NCBI GenBank assembly: GCA_905221605.1
Contig: CAJNDS010002598.1
Location: forward strand, 112,501-176,500
DNA length: 64,000 nucleotides
Direction of reading: 5' to 3'
From: Symbiodinium natans
Lineage: Eukaryota; Sar; Dinophyceae; Suessiales; Symbiodiniaceae
Shown: positions 10,155 to 19,638 of the stretch, in pieces
Numbering within the stretch: the stretch's first letter is position 1
Layout of the letters: every line of letters starts with the position of its first letter
Notes under the pieces: model-generated
Seen by the model: the letters and a program-made list of their open reading frames with translations, nothing else
What the model was told of the DNA's origin: nothing
Databases searched by the model: none
Position numbers and translations under genes: made by a program

Positions 10155-10198
10155 GTACAGCCGCCAGCAGCTGTGCGAGAGGCTGGGCAAGGAGGGCT
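10155..10198 (+). CDS. Candidate micro-exon
   Basis: After acceptor ttcggccag the frame reads YSRQQLCERLGKEGS. Short but charged and helical like its neighbours. Confidence 0.35.
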
Positions 10199-10304
10199 CA
10201 GGACCCCAAACCCTGAACCCTTAGCCCTAAGCCCGAAACCCTAGGCCTTAGACCCTAGACCGTAAACTAAACTTTAGCCTCATCCCCCCAAAAGCCTCCA
10301 ACAC

Positions 10305-10551
10305 CACACCAACCACCACCACCACCACCAACCACCACCTCCACCCACCACCACCACCACCAACCACCACCACCACCACCCACCACCACCACCACCAACC
10401 ACCACCACCACCACCACCACCACCACCACCCACCACCACCACCACCCACCACCACCACCACCACCAACCACCACCGACCACCACCACCACCACCACCAAC
10501 AACACCAACAAAAAATACAACACCAACACCACCACCACCACCAACACCACC

Positions 10552-10582
<31 letters not shown>

Positions 10583-10625
10583 CCACCACCACCACCACCA
10601 CCACCACCACCACCACCACCACCGC
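10305..10625. repeat. (CCA)n microsatellite
   Basis: About 320 bp of CCA/CCAACCA repeats. Minus-strand frames give long poly-Gly/Val/Trp stretches that are translation artefacts. Confidence 0.95.
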
Positions 10626-10865
10626 CACAAAAAATGCGAACCAACAAACCCTGTTTCCGAATGGCAAGGCGCCTTCCAAGCCCTACTCGCCAAGCACCCA
10701 TGGAGATTCTGAGCGGGCTATGGAGGCATTCCAGGGTTGATCTGGGTCGGTTGAGTCTGATGAGTCTGATGCTAAGGGTGTTTAAGTGGTTAGGGCTTAA
10801 GGGCTTGGAATTGTTTCGGTGTTTTTTGGGGTGGTGGTGGGGGCTCACGGGTTTCAGGGCTTAGG

Positions 10866-11051
10866 GTGCGAAACCGGGCTGTCGTCAAGCGGCGCGTTCA
10901 GAGGGCTCAGAGATGTTGGGTTGACGGGGCGCAGCGCGGGCTCTCACAAGAGTCCGGGGTTTATCGGGTAGAGGTGCAGGGCAATGAGGTTTCGTCGGGA
11001 ATTTGGTCTTTTGGGGGGCCAAGGCCTTTGGGGGGGCTGAAAAGGGCCTAA
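10866..11051 (+). CDS. ORF, possible exon
   Basis: The frame includes RNRAVVKRRVQRAQRCW and GAQRGLSQESGVYRVEVQ and stops at TAA in a G-rich tract. Basic N-terminal half. Not recognised. Confidence 0.3.
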   Translation: MRNRAVVKRRVQRAQRCWVDGAQRGLSQESGVYRVEVQGNEVSSGIWSFGGPRPLGGLKRA

Positions 11052-11149
11052 ATCCGAACAAGTTTGGATGTCTGCGCAGTAAACGATGCAGCCGGAACCT
11101 GAAACCCTGTAAGCCCTACGCTTCATTCTACATCCCGCGCCGGATCTAG

Positions 11150-11213
11150 GCCGCCGTGGCGGCAGCTGCAAATGCAGATGCAAGGCTGCAGAACGCGGAA
11201 GAGGAGTCGGGAG
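11150..11213 (+). CDS. Candidate coiled-coil micro-exon
   Basis: After acceptor ggatctag the frame reads AAVAAAANADARLQNAEEES. Very Ala-rich helix, typical of this gene region. Confidence 0.5.
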
Positions 11214-11328
11214 AATTCCCTGCGGTCAAAAGGGCTTGTTGGGCCTACAGTGTTCAGCAATCTGGTTTTGGTATAGGTTTTTTCGGAGAGTCGGTTGCGT
11301 GTGTCCATGGCCGGCGGGGGATTCCGGG

Positions 11329-11382
11329 ATGAGAAGGGACAAAGTCAAGCCTCAGAGCTCATTTAATGTCTCGACCCCTCTT
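11329..11382 (+). CDS. Candidate exon with canonical donor
   Basis: From ATG the frame reads MRRDKVKPQSSFNVSTPL and meets a perfect GTAAGTG donor at 11383. This shows that ordinary GT donors coexist with the telomeric ones. Confidence 0.4.
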
Positions 11383-11696
11383 GTAAGTGTAGAATCCTAC
11401 AGCCTACAGCTATAAAGCCCAAAGCCCCCTCAACTCTCAACCTCTAACTTTAAAAAGCCGCCTTTGAGAACCTCACGGACTGGTCTCTAGTGCACTGAGC
11501 CAACCGAGACCCTCCGAAGCCTTTCCTGCCGCGTGCGAGCTTGAGAGTTGTTACCCTAGCAACAAAACCCCAAACCCTAAACACCCCACAACCCTAGAAA
11601 CCCCAAACTCCAAAACCCTAAACGCCTTAATCCCAACACCCTGAACCCCCCAAAACACCCCGACACCCTAAAGCCCTATCCGCCAGGAGCTCATGA

Positions 11697-11727
11697 AGCT
11701 CCAAGGCATTAAGGACCGGGGACATCC
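11697..11727 (+). CDS. Candidate micro-exon
   Basis: After acceptor ccgccag the frame reads ELMKLQGIKDRG. C-rich telomere-like DNA left, TTTAGGG array (11733-11773) right. Confidence 0.35.
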
Positions 11728-11896
11728 TTTGGGGTTTAGGGTTTAGGGTTTAGGGTTTAGGGTTTAGGGTTTCATACAGAGGTTCGGGAGGATGGTTCCC
11801 TCCTGTTCATTTGGGGAACAAGCGACGGAAGACTGCACTCCTCGACCTGCTTCAGTTGGGAGCTGCTGGCACCACTGGGAGGTTCCTGGTTACCTA

Positions 11897-12046
11897 TAGG
11901 GTTTAGGGTTTAGGGTTTAGGGTTTAGGGTTTAGGGTTTAGTGTTTAGGGTTTAGGGTTTAGCCCCAATGATAAGTCTACTTATATTCCGATTTAGAGGA
12001 CTTAGGCGGCTTGGAAGTACAGTTCTATGTTGATATAAAAGTACCC
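11897..12046. mobile_element. TTTAGGG array joined to I2 (family I element)
   Basis: A forward array (11897-11962) abuts I2 (11966-12046). I2 contains 'ataagtctacttatattccg', is a diverged inverse of I1 (26466-26577), and matches I3 (40744-40822) in direct orientation. Confidence 0.5.
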
Positions 12047-12100
12047 TGAGCCTCCAAGCAGGAGCCAGAGTCTATGGTACTTAGTGGAGTTCGCTCACAC

Positions 12101-12232
12101 ACCCTAAACCCTAAACCCTACGTAAACCCTAAACCCTAAACCCTAAACCCTAAACCCTAAACCCTAAACCCTAAACCCTAACCCTAAACCCTAAACCCTA
12201 AACCCTAAACCCTAAACCCTAAACCCTAAACA
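12101..12232 (-). repeat. Interstitial telomeric array (CCCTAAA)n
   Basis: About 18 heptamers. The unique piece to the right (12233-12300) is followed by TTTAGGG and may hold another exon (frame with HVAKGSGPRTPKPC). Confidence 0.85.
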
Positions 12233-12540
12233 CACATGTCGCCAAGGGGTCAGGGCCCAGGACCCCCAAGCCTTGCGAGCTAGCATCGCTGGCCCTACAT
12301 CAGGGTTTAGGGTTTAAGGTTTAGGGTTTAGGGTGACTTAACCACCCCCCCCCCCCCCCCCCCCCCCCCCCCGAGATGGACACAAAAGGCAGCGCAAAGG
12401 GAGGTTGAGTTTAGGCTTTACGGGGTTTAGGGGATTTGGGTTTAGGAGTTGAGGATTGCCAAGCCCCTTCCCCAAGCCGGAAACTCGAAGCCCAAAGCCC
12501 AAAGACGCAGAGCCAAGAGAACCGTTTGCGCGGCACGCAG

Positions 12541-12585
12541 GCGCGCGAGGAGGAACAGCTCAGACAGCTGCTTGTTTGCAGTTTA
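12541..12585 (+). CDS. Candidate coiled-coil micro-exon
   Basis: After cggcacgcag the frame reads AREEEQLRQLLVC, a clear heptad-like helix. Last strong coiled-coil exon of the first 12.6 kb. Confidence 0.45.
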
Positions 12586-12730
12586 GGGCTGGCGGTCTAG
12601 CCCTTAGACCCTATACCCAAAACCCTACAAACCCTAAACTCTAAACCCCGAATGAAAAGACCCCCACATCCCCAAAAGTGTACCAACAAACGAAAAGACA
12701 ACCCTGGAGCCTCGAAGGCCGTGTTTAGGG

Positions 12731-12840
12731 CTTAGCCCAGTGGTACCCTGTATGCTTTTTTTGGTTCAAGGTTCCCTTCTAAAGTAGCCAACCCACAATA
12801 AAGGGTGCCCTTATCATGAGATGGCTACTGGGCTACTAAG
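12731..12840. mobile_element. A1: family A element, no telomeric insert
   Basis: A 110-bp copy whose left part (agcccagtggtaccctg) and right end (tactgggctactaag) are the family A terminal inverted repeats around a core ggttcaaggttcccttctaa. It is slightly diverged. Confidence 0.6.
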
Positions 12841-13093
12841 ACCTTCAAACTTGAAAGGTTTGGCGTAATCCCTTGCCCCGACTGACTATTAAACCCAATA
12901 TTGAAACTTCCGTGGAGGGGATTAACCAGGGTTTCGGGTGAACTCCTCCTGTTCATGGCCTGTATCAAGGAGCCCTGACGAAGAATCCGCTTTCATGAGG
13001 TTTAGGGTTTAGGGTTTAGGGTTTAGGGTTTAAATTTCAGGGCTTAGGGTTCAGGGTTTAGGCTTAGGGTTTGCTGGAATATGCGTAGATGCT

Positions 13094-13165
13094 GTGAAGG
13101 TTAGGCTTCGGAACAAGCTCGAAAGCTTCGTGAAGCGCCTCTGGCCCGATTGCGGAGGGCCATTT
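13094..13165 (+). CDS. Candidate exon
   Basis: The frame reads KVRLRNKLESFVKRLWPDCG. Basic amphipathic start. It begins a possible gene that ends at 13819. Confidence 0.4.
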
Positions 13166-13342
13166 AACACCTTTCTCCCACCCCACGACGTCACAGGCGG
13201 CAAAGCCACCCGACCCAAACCTATTTCTTTTAGGATTTATATAAGCCTAAACTCAAATCAATTGCTTACTTACAATAAAACTTCTTCATGAAGTCATGGT
13301 GGTCGCCAGTCTAGTTCTCTAGAAGAGGGTTCAGGGCGGAGC

Positions 13343-13535
13343 GTGCAGTTGTGTTCGCCCGAGCTTATGTCGTGGGAGGTGGGCTGCCTGCAGGGCACGG
13401 TGCATGGAAGCATTACCGTGTTTGTGCGCTACAGCGAGCCTTGCGGGATGGTGCAGCTCGCCCAGTTGTGCCGAGTTGAGAGATGGGTTCTGCACCCAGC
13501 CGGCCTGCGAAGTGTGGTGGCCTATGAGGGCTTAG
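13343..13535 (+). CDS. Candidate exon before a telomeric intron
   Basis: The frame reads GCLQGTVHGSITVFVRYSEP and then LAQLCRVERWVLHPAGLRSV up to the TTTAGGG array. The next open frame starts right after the array (13598), so the roughly 60-bp array itself is the likely intron. Confidence 0.45.
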
Positions 13536-13597
13536 GGTTAGGGTTTAGGGTTTAGGGTTTAGGGTTTAGGGTTTAGGGTTTAGGGTTTAGGGTTTAG
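13536..13597 (+). repeat. TTTAGGG array acting as intron
   Basis: About nine TTTAGGG units separate two open frames. The array offers GT (GGTTTAG) and AG (TTTAG) at every unit. It ends TTTAG just before the downstream frame. Confidence 0.6.
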
Positions 13598-13819
13598 GGC
13601 TCTTTTCTGAGCGAGGCGTGGAGCCTCGTTGTCGGGGAGCTTCTCCCTGCAGCCATGACTGATTGCACGAGACACGTCTGCCTGCACTGGGATGGTTTGA
13701 GTAATAGTGCCCTTCGTTTGCTGCCCGACACGTGCCTGGCCCGCTGGATGAAACGGGTAGTGATAGAAGTTTCAGAGATGGCCTGCGATCTCGCTCCTGG
13801 AGTGATTTGGGCGGCCTGA
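13598..13819 (+). CDS. Candidate last exon, 73 codons to TGA
   Basis: The frame is open from the last TTTAG and includes FLSEAWSLVVGELLPAAM, LRLLPDTCLARWMKRVVIE and a C-terminus APGVIWAA before TGA. Composition is that of a folded protein. No family recognised. A CCCTAAA array follows. Confidence 0.5.
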   Translation, partial: GSFLSEAWSLVVGELLPAAMTDCTRHVCLHWDGLSNSALRLLPDTCLARWMKRVVIEVSEMACDLAPGVIWAA

Positions 13820-13924
13820 GGTTGCCCTTTCATGCAGGAGTGGGTAAACCCTAAACCCTAAACCCTAAACCCTAAACCCTAAACCCTAAACCCTAAACCC
13901 TAAACCCTAAGCCTCTCTTTCATA

Positions 13925-14110
13925 TGTAATTTAAATGTTGGGGGAGTAAAAGGTTGTTTTTTTTCTGGGCAAGGTCATTTTTTCACTGGGCAAGGTCATT
14001 TTTTTTTACTGGGCAAGGTCATTTTTTGCTGGGCGAGGTCGTTCTGTAAGCGAAATGGTTTCTTAATGTTATGGGGTTCTATGGGCGGGTGGGTGTTTTT
14101 TTCTGGAATA
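13925..14110 (+). repeat. L2: short tandem array plus L module
   Basis: Four units of 'actgggcaaggtcatttttt' (23-25 bp) precede the conserved module taatgttatggggttct plus gggcgggtgggtg (14063-14101). Confidence 0.7.
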
Positions 14111-14331
14111 ATTTCTTGACTAGTGAATGCTTGGACTTGTGATGCTGAACCCTAAGCCTTAAACCTTAAACCCTAAACCTTAAACCCTAAAAACTAAACC
14201 CTAAACCCCAAATCCTGTGCATGACTGAGGGTTTGGGGTTTATTAGGGTTTATGCAGATCTGGCTCGCCCCCCAGACCAGCTGCAAAAAGGGTCTAGGGT
14301 TTAGGGTTTAGGGTTTAGGGCAAATCCCCAG

Positions 14332-14390
14332 AGGTGCTTACATGCGCAAGTTTTACCCTGAACGAAGTCCCTATACTCGTGCATGGCCTA
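14332..14390 (+). CDS. Candidate micro-exon
   Basis: After acceptor aatccccag the frame reads GAYMRKFYPERSPYTRAW. Not recognised. Confidence 0.4.
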
Positions 14391-14391
14391 A

Positions 14392-14760
14392 AACCCGAAA
14401 CCCTAAAAAACCGTAAGCCCTAAACCCGAAACCCCAAACCCCAAACCCCAAACCCTAAACCCTAAACCCTAAACCCTAAACCCTAAACCCTAAACCCTAA
14501 ACCCTAAACCCTAAACCCTAAACCCTAAACCCTAAACCCTAAACCCTAAACCCTAAAACATAAACCCTAAACCCTAAACCCTAAACCCTAAACCCTAAAC
14601 CCTAAACCCTAAACCCTAAACCCTAAACCCTAAACCCTAAACCCTAAACCCTAGCCTTGCTTATGTTCATCCGAAACCCTCAACACTTAGCAGAAAAAGC
14701 CTAAGCCTCAAACCCTAAACCCTAAACCCTAAACCCTAAACCCTAAACCCTAAACCCTGA
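14392..14760 (-). repeat. Long interstitial telomeric array (CCCTAAA)n
   Basis: Two CCCTAAA blocks (14450-14655 and 14711-14757), one of the longest in the window, split by a short unique piece. It is followed by a degenerate CTCTATAAACC tandem (14818-15000). Confidence 0.9.
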
Positions 14761-15125
14761 ACTGTTCAAACCGGCAAGGCCTGTAAACCCTGCAAGCCGT
14801 GCAAGCCGTCTAACTCTACCCTCTCAACCCTCTATAAACCCTCTCTAAACTCTCTAAGTCTATAAACCCTCTATAAACCCTCTATACACCTTCTATAAAC
14901 CCACTATAAACCCTCTATAAACATTCTATAAACCCTGCACGCCCTGTAGACCTTGTATAAACCCTACAGGCCCTGTAGACCCTGTAAACCCTGGACTCGA
15001 TCAAGCCCCAAAAGCTCTGAACCTTAAAAGCCCGATGGCACAAAACCCTAAACCCTAAACCCGAAACCCGAAACCCTAAACCCTAAACCCTAAACCCTAA
15101 ACCCTAAACCCTGTAACTTGACCAG

Positions 15126-15183
15126 CCGAGGGAGCACCGAGAGCTGAATCGAGCCACGAAGTCCTTGGCGACTCGGCGCCGGT
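15126..15183 (+). CDS. Candidate coiled-coil micro-exon
   Basis: The frame reads PREHRELNRATKSLATRRRL. CCCTAAA left (15047-15112), TTTAGGG-like right. Confidence 0.45.
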
Positions 15184-15199
15184 TGGGGTTTAGGGCTTG

Positions 15200-15389
15200 G
15201 GGTTGGGATGTTCCCCCCTGTACTAGCAGTCCCGAAGGGTTTAGGGTTTAGGGTTTAGGGTTTAGGGCTTAGGGCTTAGGGCTTAGGGCTTAGGGTTCCC
15301 TTGTACCAACAGCTCCTTACTAGGGATTATAGTAGTGGGTACTCGAATCCCTATTCAGGACTGTTAGTAGAAGGAGGAACCATCCCAAG
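15200..15389. mobile_element. C1: family C element with nested TTTAGGG array
   Basis: The left end (gggttgggatgttcccccct) and right end (aggaggaaccatcccaa) are the family C terminal repeats. A TTTAGGG array (15239-15297) lies inside, and the compact copy C5 lacks it. Confidence 0.65.
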
Positions 15390-15636
15390 TTTGGCATTTC
15401 GGGGGCTTGGGGGGGGGGGGGGTTAGGGTTTTGGTGGTGGGTTTAGGGTTTAGGGTTTAGGGATTTTCGAAAGGTCCAGGAGGGCTTTTGGTTTAGGGAG
15501 TTTTGGGTTGGGGGTTTAGGGTTTCGGGGGTCTTGGCGGGTTTAGGGCTGGCTGGCACTAGGAATTCGGAAGCAAAAGGGCAGGGTGAGGGTTGGCTTAG
15601 GTTTGAGGGTTCAGCGTTCAGGGTTGTAGGAGTTCA

Positions 15637-15715
15637 GAGGGAGAATCCGCAACAGCTGTAACAATCCCATGGCCCAAAGATATTCAATTCCCAAGAGGGT
15701 CCCAGCATATTCTTA
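15637..15715 (+). CDS. Candidate exon
   Basis: The frame reads RIRNSCNNPMAQRYSIPKRV, then PAYSY, and runs into CCCTAAA. Not recognised. Confidence 0.35.
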
Positions 15716-15767
15716 CCCTAAACCCTAAATTATAAAGCCCCCACACCCTCAGGCCCCCCAAGTCCCC

Positions 15768-15948
15768 CTAAACCCTAAACCCTAAACCCTAAACCCTAAA
15801 CCCTCAACCCTCAACCCTCAACCCTCAACCCTAAACCCTAAACCCTAAACCCTAAACCCTAAACCCTAAACCCTAAACCCTAAACCCTAAACCCTAAACC
15901 CTAAACCCTAAACCCTAAACCCTAAACCCTAACCCTAAACCCTAACCC
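15768..15948 (-). repeat. Interstitial telomeric array (CCCTAAA)n
   Basis: About 25 heptamers with CCCTCAA variants in the middle, ending four bases before an acceptor-like AG. Confidence 0.9.
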
Positions 15949-15952
15949 CAAG

Positions 15953-16042
15953 GACCAGAGCCGTGCCACCACGCGGCGCGATGCCGCGGAGCTCAGCGCC
16001 GTGTGGGATGAAGTGCGGCAGCTTGGGAGCAAGACTGCGAGG
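15953..16042 (+). CDS. Candidate coiled-coil exon, 3' end duplicated
   Basis: The frame after ccccaag reads DQSRATTRRDAAELSAVWDE, then VRQLGSKTAR. Its last 19 bases recur at 16136-16154 on the far side of a TTTAGGG array, so the array appears to have arisen with a target duplication. Confidence 0.5.
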
Positions 16043-16043
16043 G

Positions 16044-16135
16044 TTTAGGGTTTAGGGTTTAGGGTTTAGGGTTTAGGGTTTAGGGTTTAGGGTTTAGGGT
16101 TTAGGGTTTAGGGTTTAGGGTTTAGGGTTTGGCGT
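16044..16135 (+). repeat. TTTAGGG array between direct duplications
   Basis: About 12 heptamers plus 'ttggcgt' separate two exact copies of a 19-base exon end (16025-16043 and 16136-16154, gggagcaagactgcgaggg). Confidence 0.85.
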
Positions 16136-16737
16136 GGGAGCAAGACTGCGAGGGAAGGGTTTAGGGTTTTGGGTTTGGGGTTTTGGCGTTTACGGTTTAG
16201 GGTTTACGGTTTAGGGTTTAGGGTCTAGGGTATAATGTATAGGATGAAAAAGAGTTTAGGACGTAAGGGTTTAGGGTTTGAGTTTTTTGGTGGATGTAGA
16301 GCATATAGGGTGTAAAGGGGTTGAGGTTGACGGCCTGATTCGGTGCAAAGGGTTGGTTTAAATTTAAATAGCTGATAGGGTTCAGATAAGTTATGATGTA
16401 GGGTTGTTAGGCTTGAAAGCGTGTATGAGGCTGGGGGTGGACGGGTTTAGGGTTTAGGGTTTAGGGCTTTGGGTTTAGGGTTGCAAGCTTGTGAAGGGTG
16501 GTTTGTAGGGTTCAGGGTTAGGGTGCTGAGGCTTCAGGGCGGGTAGAGGGTAGACACGGCTGATGTTTCCGGGACCCCCCCTTTGTTCTGGTTGTGCTAC
16601 CCTTTTTGCGTTTTTGTTTTGGTTGGTACAGTATCCCTTCTTTTCCTTCTTTTCCTCGTCCCTCTCAAACCCTAAGCCCTAAACCCTAAACCCTAAACCC
16701 AAAACCCTAAACCCTAAACCCTAAACCCTAAACCGTC

Positions 16738-16858
16738 TTGAGAGTAAGGATCCTTCAGCTGATCCTTGGCCTTGTGCTGGCTGCTGCCGTCGCTGCGGCC
16801 TACTATGGACACATGCCGCTTGCTGGCCCACAGGGTGCCGGGTCGGAGGCTTTAGGGT
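16738..16858 (+). CDS. Candidate exon, signal anchor or TM segment
   Basis: The frame includes RVRILQLILGLVLAAAVAAA followed by YYGHMPLAGP: a basic start, about 17 hydrophobic residues, then a polar turn. This fits a signal peptide or anchor. There is no nearby ATG in frame; TTG precedes it. Element B3 begins right after. Confidence 0.45.
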
Positions 16859-16860
16859 TG

Positions 16861-17018
16861 ACCCGGGGCCCCATGTACCTACAGTTTTTTGTGGTAACTA
16901 AAACCCTAAACCCTAAACCCTAAACCCTAAACCCTAAACCCTAAACCCTAAACCCTAAACACTACCCTTAATGAGTAGGCAGAACCCATAAAAGCTGTAG
17001 GCAAAGAGGGGCCCAGGG
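16861..17018. mobile_element. B3: family B element with nested CCCTAAA array
   Basis: The ends (acccggggccccatgtacct and aaagctgtaggcaaagaggg) match family B. CCCTAAA units (16902-16958) lie in the loop, in the opposite orientation to B2's insert. Confidence 0.65.
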
Positions 17019-17458
17019 AGGGGTTGAGGGGCTTCGAGCCTTAGGACCGGTTCAAGGCTTAGCCTTGCACGTTCGCAAGGGTTTAGGGTTTCGGGTTTCG
17101 GGTTTAGGGTTTAGGGTTTAGGGTTTAGGGCTTGGGGTTTAGGGTTTAGGGTTTAGGGTTTCGGGGTCTACGGCAGGCGCTTACGAGCTGTGACGAGCTT
17201 CCAAAGCCTTGGTAAATCCTTTGGGCTCCTAAACAAGCCCTACGCTGCTTAAAACCTGACCTACGCATCCAACATATGTAGACCCTAAATCCTAAACCCT
17301 AAACCCTTATAGTAGTCCTGGTTTCTAGGTTTGTGTTTTTCATACTTTGGGGGGTCCGGGGAGACTTAAGATAGACCCTAGCCCCTAAACCTTAGCAGCC
17401 TTGGTTGTGAATGGCATGCTAGGGCTGCTAGGGCATCCTGTTAACCTTAGATGACGGT

Positions 17459-17520
17459 TTAGGGCTTAGGGTTTATAGGGTTTAGGGTTTAGGGTTTAGG
17501 GTTTAGGGTTTAGGGTTTAG
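17459..17520 (+). repeat. Interstitial telomeric array (TTTAGGG)n
   Basis: TTTAGGG units, left of the exon at 17543. Another TTTAGGG-type tract is at 17075-17162. Confidence 0.85.
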
Positions 17521-17542
17521 CACAGCCCCCAAGCACAGACCC

Positions 17543-17608
17543 CAGGCGGAGGTCGACCCTCCTGGAGCCTAAGCCGACGGTGGTGACCGAGGAGAAGGTG
17601 GGCCCCAG
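17543..17608 (+). CDS. Candidate exon
   Basis: The frame reads STLLEPKPTVVTEEKVGPS. A small exon may also lie at 17171-17211 (RRLRAVTSFQSL with a GTAAAT donor). Confidence 0.4.
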
Positions 17609-17682
17609 TGTGTTGCATTAAAGGTTGTAAAGGTTTGGGTTTTTGAGTTTAGGGCTGCTTAGGGCTGCGTACCGTAAATCCT

Positions 17683-17775
17683 ACCTGGGGCCCGATATAC
17701 CTACAGCTTCGTAGTATCTACTCCTGTAATTCGTCGACATAACCCATAAAACTGTGGGTAGAGAGAGTCCCAGGT
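17683..17775. mobile_element. B4: compact family B element
   Basis: A 93-bp copy without telomeric insert. Terminal repeats start acctggggcccgatatacct and end gtgggtagagagagtcccag. Flanks carry similar octamers (taaatcct left, taaaccct right), possibly a target-site duplication. Confidence 0.7.
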
Positions 17776-17825
17776 AAACCCTGAACCTGTTATCTGCGGG
17801 GGGAGGCAGGGGATTTGGTGCTCAG

Positions 17826-17901
17826 GGTCGGGTTTTGCGCGCGGGCCGACCTCTTAGAGGAGAGGCGTGACCCCATTCCATCGTGTGAGCTTCCAAGATC
17901 C
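17826..17901 (+). CDS. Candidate exon
   Basis: After gtgctcag the frame reads FCARADLLEERRDPIPSCEL, then a CCCTAAA array begins. Confidence 0.4.
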
Positions 17902-18127
17902 CTAAACCCTAAACCCTAAACCCTAAACCCTAAACCCTAAACCCTAAACCCCAAGCCCCCTAAACCCTGAAATCCCCTTGTGATATGGGGCTTGATCATA
18001 TTTGGGGGCACCTTATTGGGTTCCCTTTGATACAGGGATCCTGCTACTTGGGGTCTATTTTCAGGGTCCCACATTCTCGTAAACCCCCCCATATTCCACA
18101 TGTAGTCGAATCTCCCTTGCAAGGCCC

Positions 18128-18185
18128 CCCCTCTAAGAAGACTCTAAAGACAGCAGATGGTTTTGCGAAACTACCCCCCGCCGCA
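18128..18185 (+). CDS. Candidate micro-exon
   Basis: The frame reads PSKKTLKTADGFAKLPPA. The preceding 17957-18127 is open on both strands and not interpretable. Confidence 0.3.
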
Positions 18186-18227
18186 ACCCTGAACCCTCCA
18201 AATCCCCATCCCAAAACCCCAAGACTC

Positions 18228-18362
18228 CCTAAACCCTAAACCCTAAACCCTAAACCCTAAACCCTAAACCCTAAACCCTAAACCCTAAACCCTAAACCCT
18301 AAACCCTAAACCCTAAACCCTAAACCCTAACCCTAAACCCTAAACCCTAAACCCTAAACCCC
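18228..18362 (-). repeat. Interstitial telomeric array (CCCTAAA)n
   Basis: About 19 heptamers. A second array of about 17 units lies at 18473-18592. The exon at 18364 sits between them. Confidence 0.9.
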
Positions 18363-18363
18363 A

Positions 18364-18445
18364 AGACAGAAAAGGCCGTGGGGAAGAGCGCCCAGTCACC
18401 CATCTCGCAGTCACCTGTGCAGCGCGCCCAGGACTCGGGGATGAC
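18364..18445 (+). CDS. Candidate exon, Ser/Gln-rich
   Basis: The frame reads TEKAVGKSAQSPISQSPVQR, then AQDSGM. SP repeats suggest a disordered, phosphorylatable segment. Confidence 0.45.
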
Positions 18446-18717
18446 AGTACTTAGGGGTTTTCAGGGGTTTCGAACCCTAAACCCTAAACCCTAAACCCTA
18501 AACCCTAAACCCTAAACCCTAAACCCTAAACCCTAAACCCTAAACCCTAAACCCTAAACCCTAAACCCTAAACCCTAAACCCTAAACCCTAGGAAGGGTA
18601 GGGTTTGAAGGGGTTTAAGGGTTTCTGGGGTTGATTCTGGTCTTCTGCTCTTGAAACAGCCATTCCGGCTTCTTTAACTGAAGGTTTGTGATTGTCACTC
18701 TCTCTCGCTCGTCCACT

Positions 18718-18721
18718 CGCC

Positions 18722-18753
<32 letters not shown>

Positions 18754-18828
18754 GTCTGTCTCATTAATATTAAAATTATTATTTTCAATTAAAATGTTAT
18801 TATTAAACTCTCTCTCTCTCTCTCTCTC
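18718..18828. repeat. (TC)n microsatellites around an AT-rich core
   Basis: Two TC tracts (18725-18752 and 18808-18828) flank an AT-rich segment with taatattaaaattattatt. Confidence 0.85.
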
Positions 18829-18892
18829 TGCTTTTCCATGTGTTTGATTTATCTTGGGATGTTCCTTTTTTTTCTAACAGTCTTAATCGGGC

Positions 18893-18957
18893 CTGACGGC
18901 TCCAGAAGGCCCGAAGGCCAAGGCGGGCTTCGCGCAACTCGGCTGGGGAGTTGCAGG
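18893..18957 (+). CDS. Candidate exon
   Basis: The frame reads TAPEGPKAKAGFAQLGWGVA and runs into TTTAGGG. Confidence 0.4.
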
Positions 18958-19023
18958 TTTTAGCCTTCAGGGTTTAGGGTTTAGGGTTTAGGGTTCAGGA
19001 TAAAGTTTAAAGGCTTGGTCTGG

Positions 19024-19126
19024 GTTTTGGAGTACTATACTTTAATACTTTTTTTGGTTCTGGGTTCCTATCATTGCTACTTCTACCTAAAAAGTGTATA
19101 CTTTTTTTCCAGGGTCTACTCCAAAG
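19024..19126. mobile_element. D2: compact family D element
   Basis: About 103 bp, starting gttttggagtactatacttt and ending gggtctactccaaag. The terminal inverted repeat TTTGGAGTA/TACTCCAAA encloses the core 'tttttggttctgggttccta' shared with family A. Confidence 0.7.
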
Positions 19127-19185
19127 CTAAGTGGTGTTGCGCACGGAATGTTGCACCCCAATTGCTACACCGCAAAACAAAAACA
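19127..19185 (+). CDS. Candidate exon directly after element D2
   Basis: Starting where D2 ends, the frame reads KWCCARNVAPQLLHRKTKTV and then meets a gtaggtg donor-like site. The exon begins exactly at the element border. Confidence 0.45.
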
Positions 19186-19413
19186 GTAGGTGTTCAGGGC
19201 TTATAAAGTTCAAGGGGTTCCCTGAAATTCGAAACCCTCAACCTCGCTGCGAGCGTCAGGATTCTCGTTTGTATGGTCTGGGGTTCAGGGTTTAGAGTTT
19301 AAGGTTTAGGGTTTAGGGTTTAGGGCTTAGGCTTATGGAAGCATTAATTAAACCATATCGGCCTTCATCCTCAACCCTCAGGGTGTAGACCTTGGTTGAG
19401 ACTCCCCTGCAGG

Positions 19414-19521
19414 ACTACATGGACGATCCTGCCCGGAGCCGAGGAAAGTTGTCTAAGGCTGACCTTAGACACCAAAGAATCGGACCACGTAGAGGATGCA
19501 TGGTCCAGGCCATTCACTGGG
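19414..19521 (+). CDS. Candidate exon ending at element D3
   Basis: After acceptor cccctgcag the frame reads DYMDDPARSRGKLSKADLRH and on to GCMVQAIHW, where D3's terminal repeat begins. Together with the next exon it gives a clean exon, element, exon series. Confidence 0.55.
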
Positions 19522-19638
19522 CTTTGGAGTACTATACTTTAATACTTCTTTTGGTTCTGGGTTCCTATTATAGCTACTGATACCTAAACCCTAAACCCTA
19601 AAAACAGTATACACTTCTTTCCAGTGTCTACTCCAAAG
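19522..19638. mobile_element. D3: family D element as intron
   Basis: Terminal inverted repeat ctttggagta (left) and tactccaaag (right). A short CCCTAAA insert sits in the loop (19586-19601). Coding-quality exons abut both ends. Confidence 0.7.

Noticed and set aside
10248-10848. Long poly-Gly/Val/Trp ORFs on the minus strand
   Set aside because: They are translations of the CCA microsatellite.
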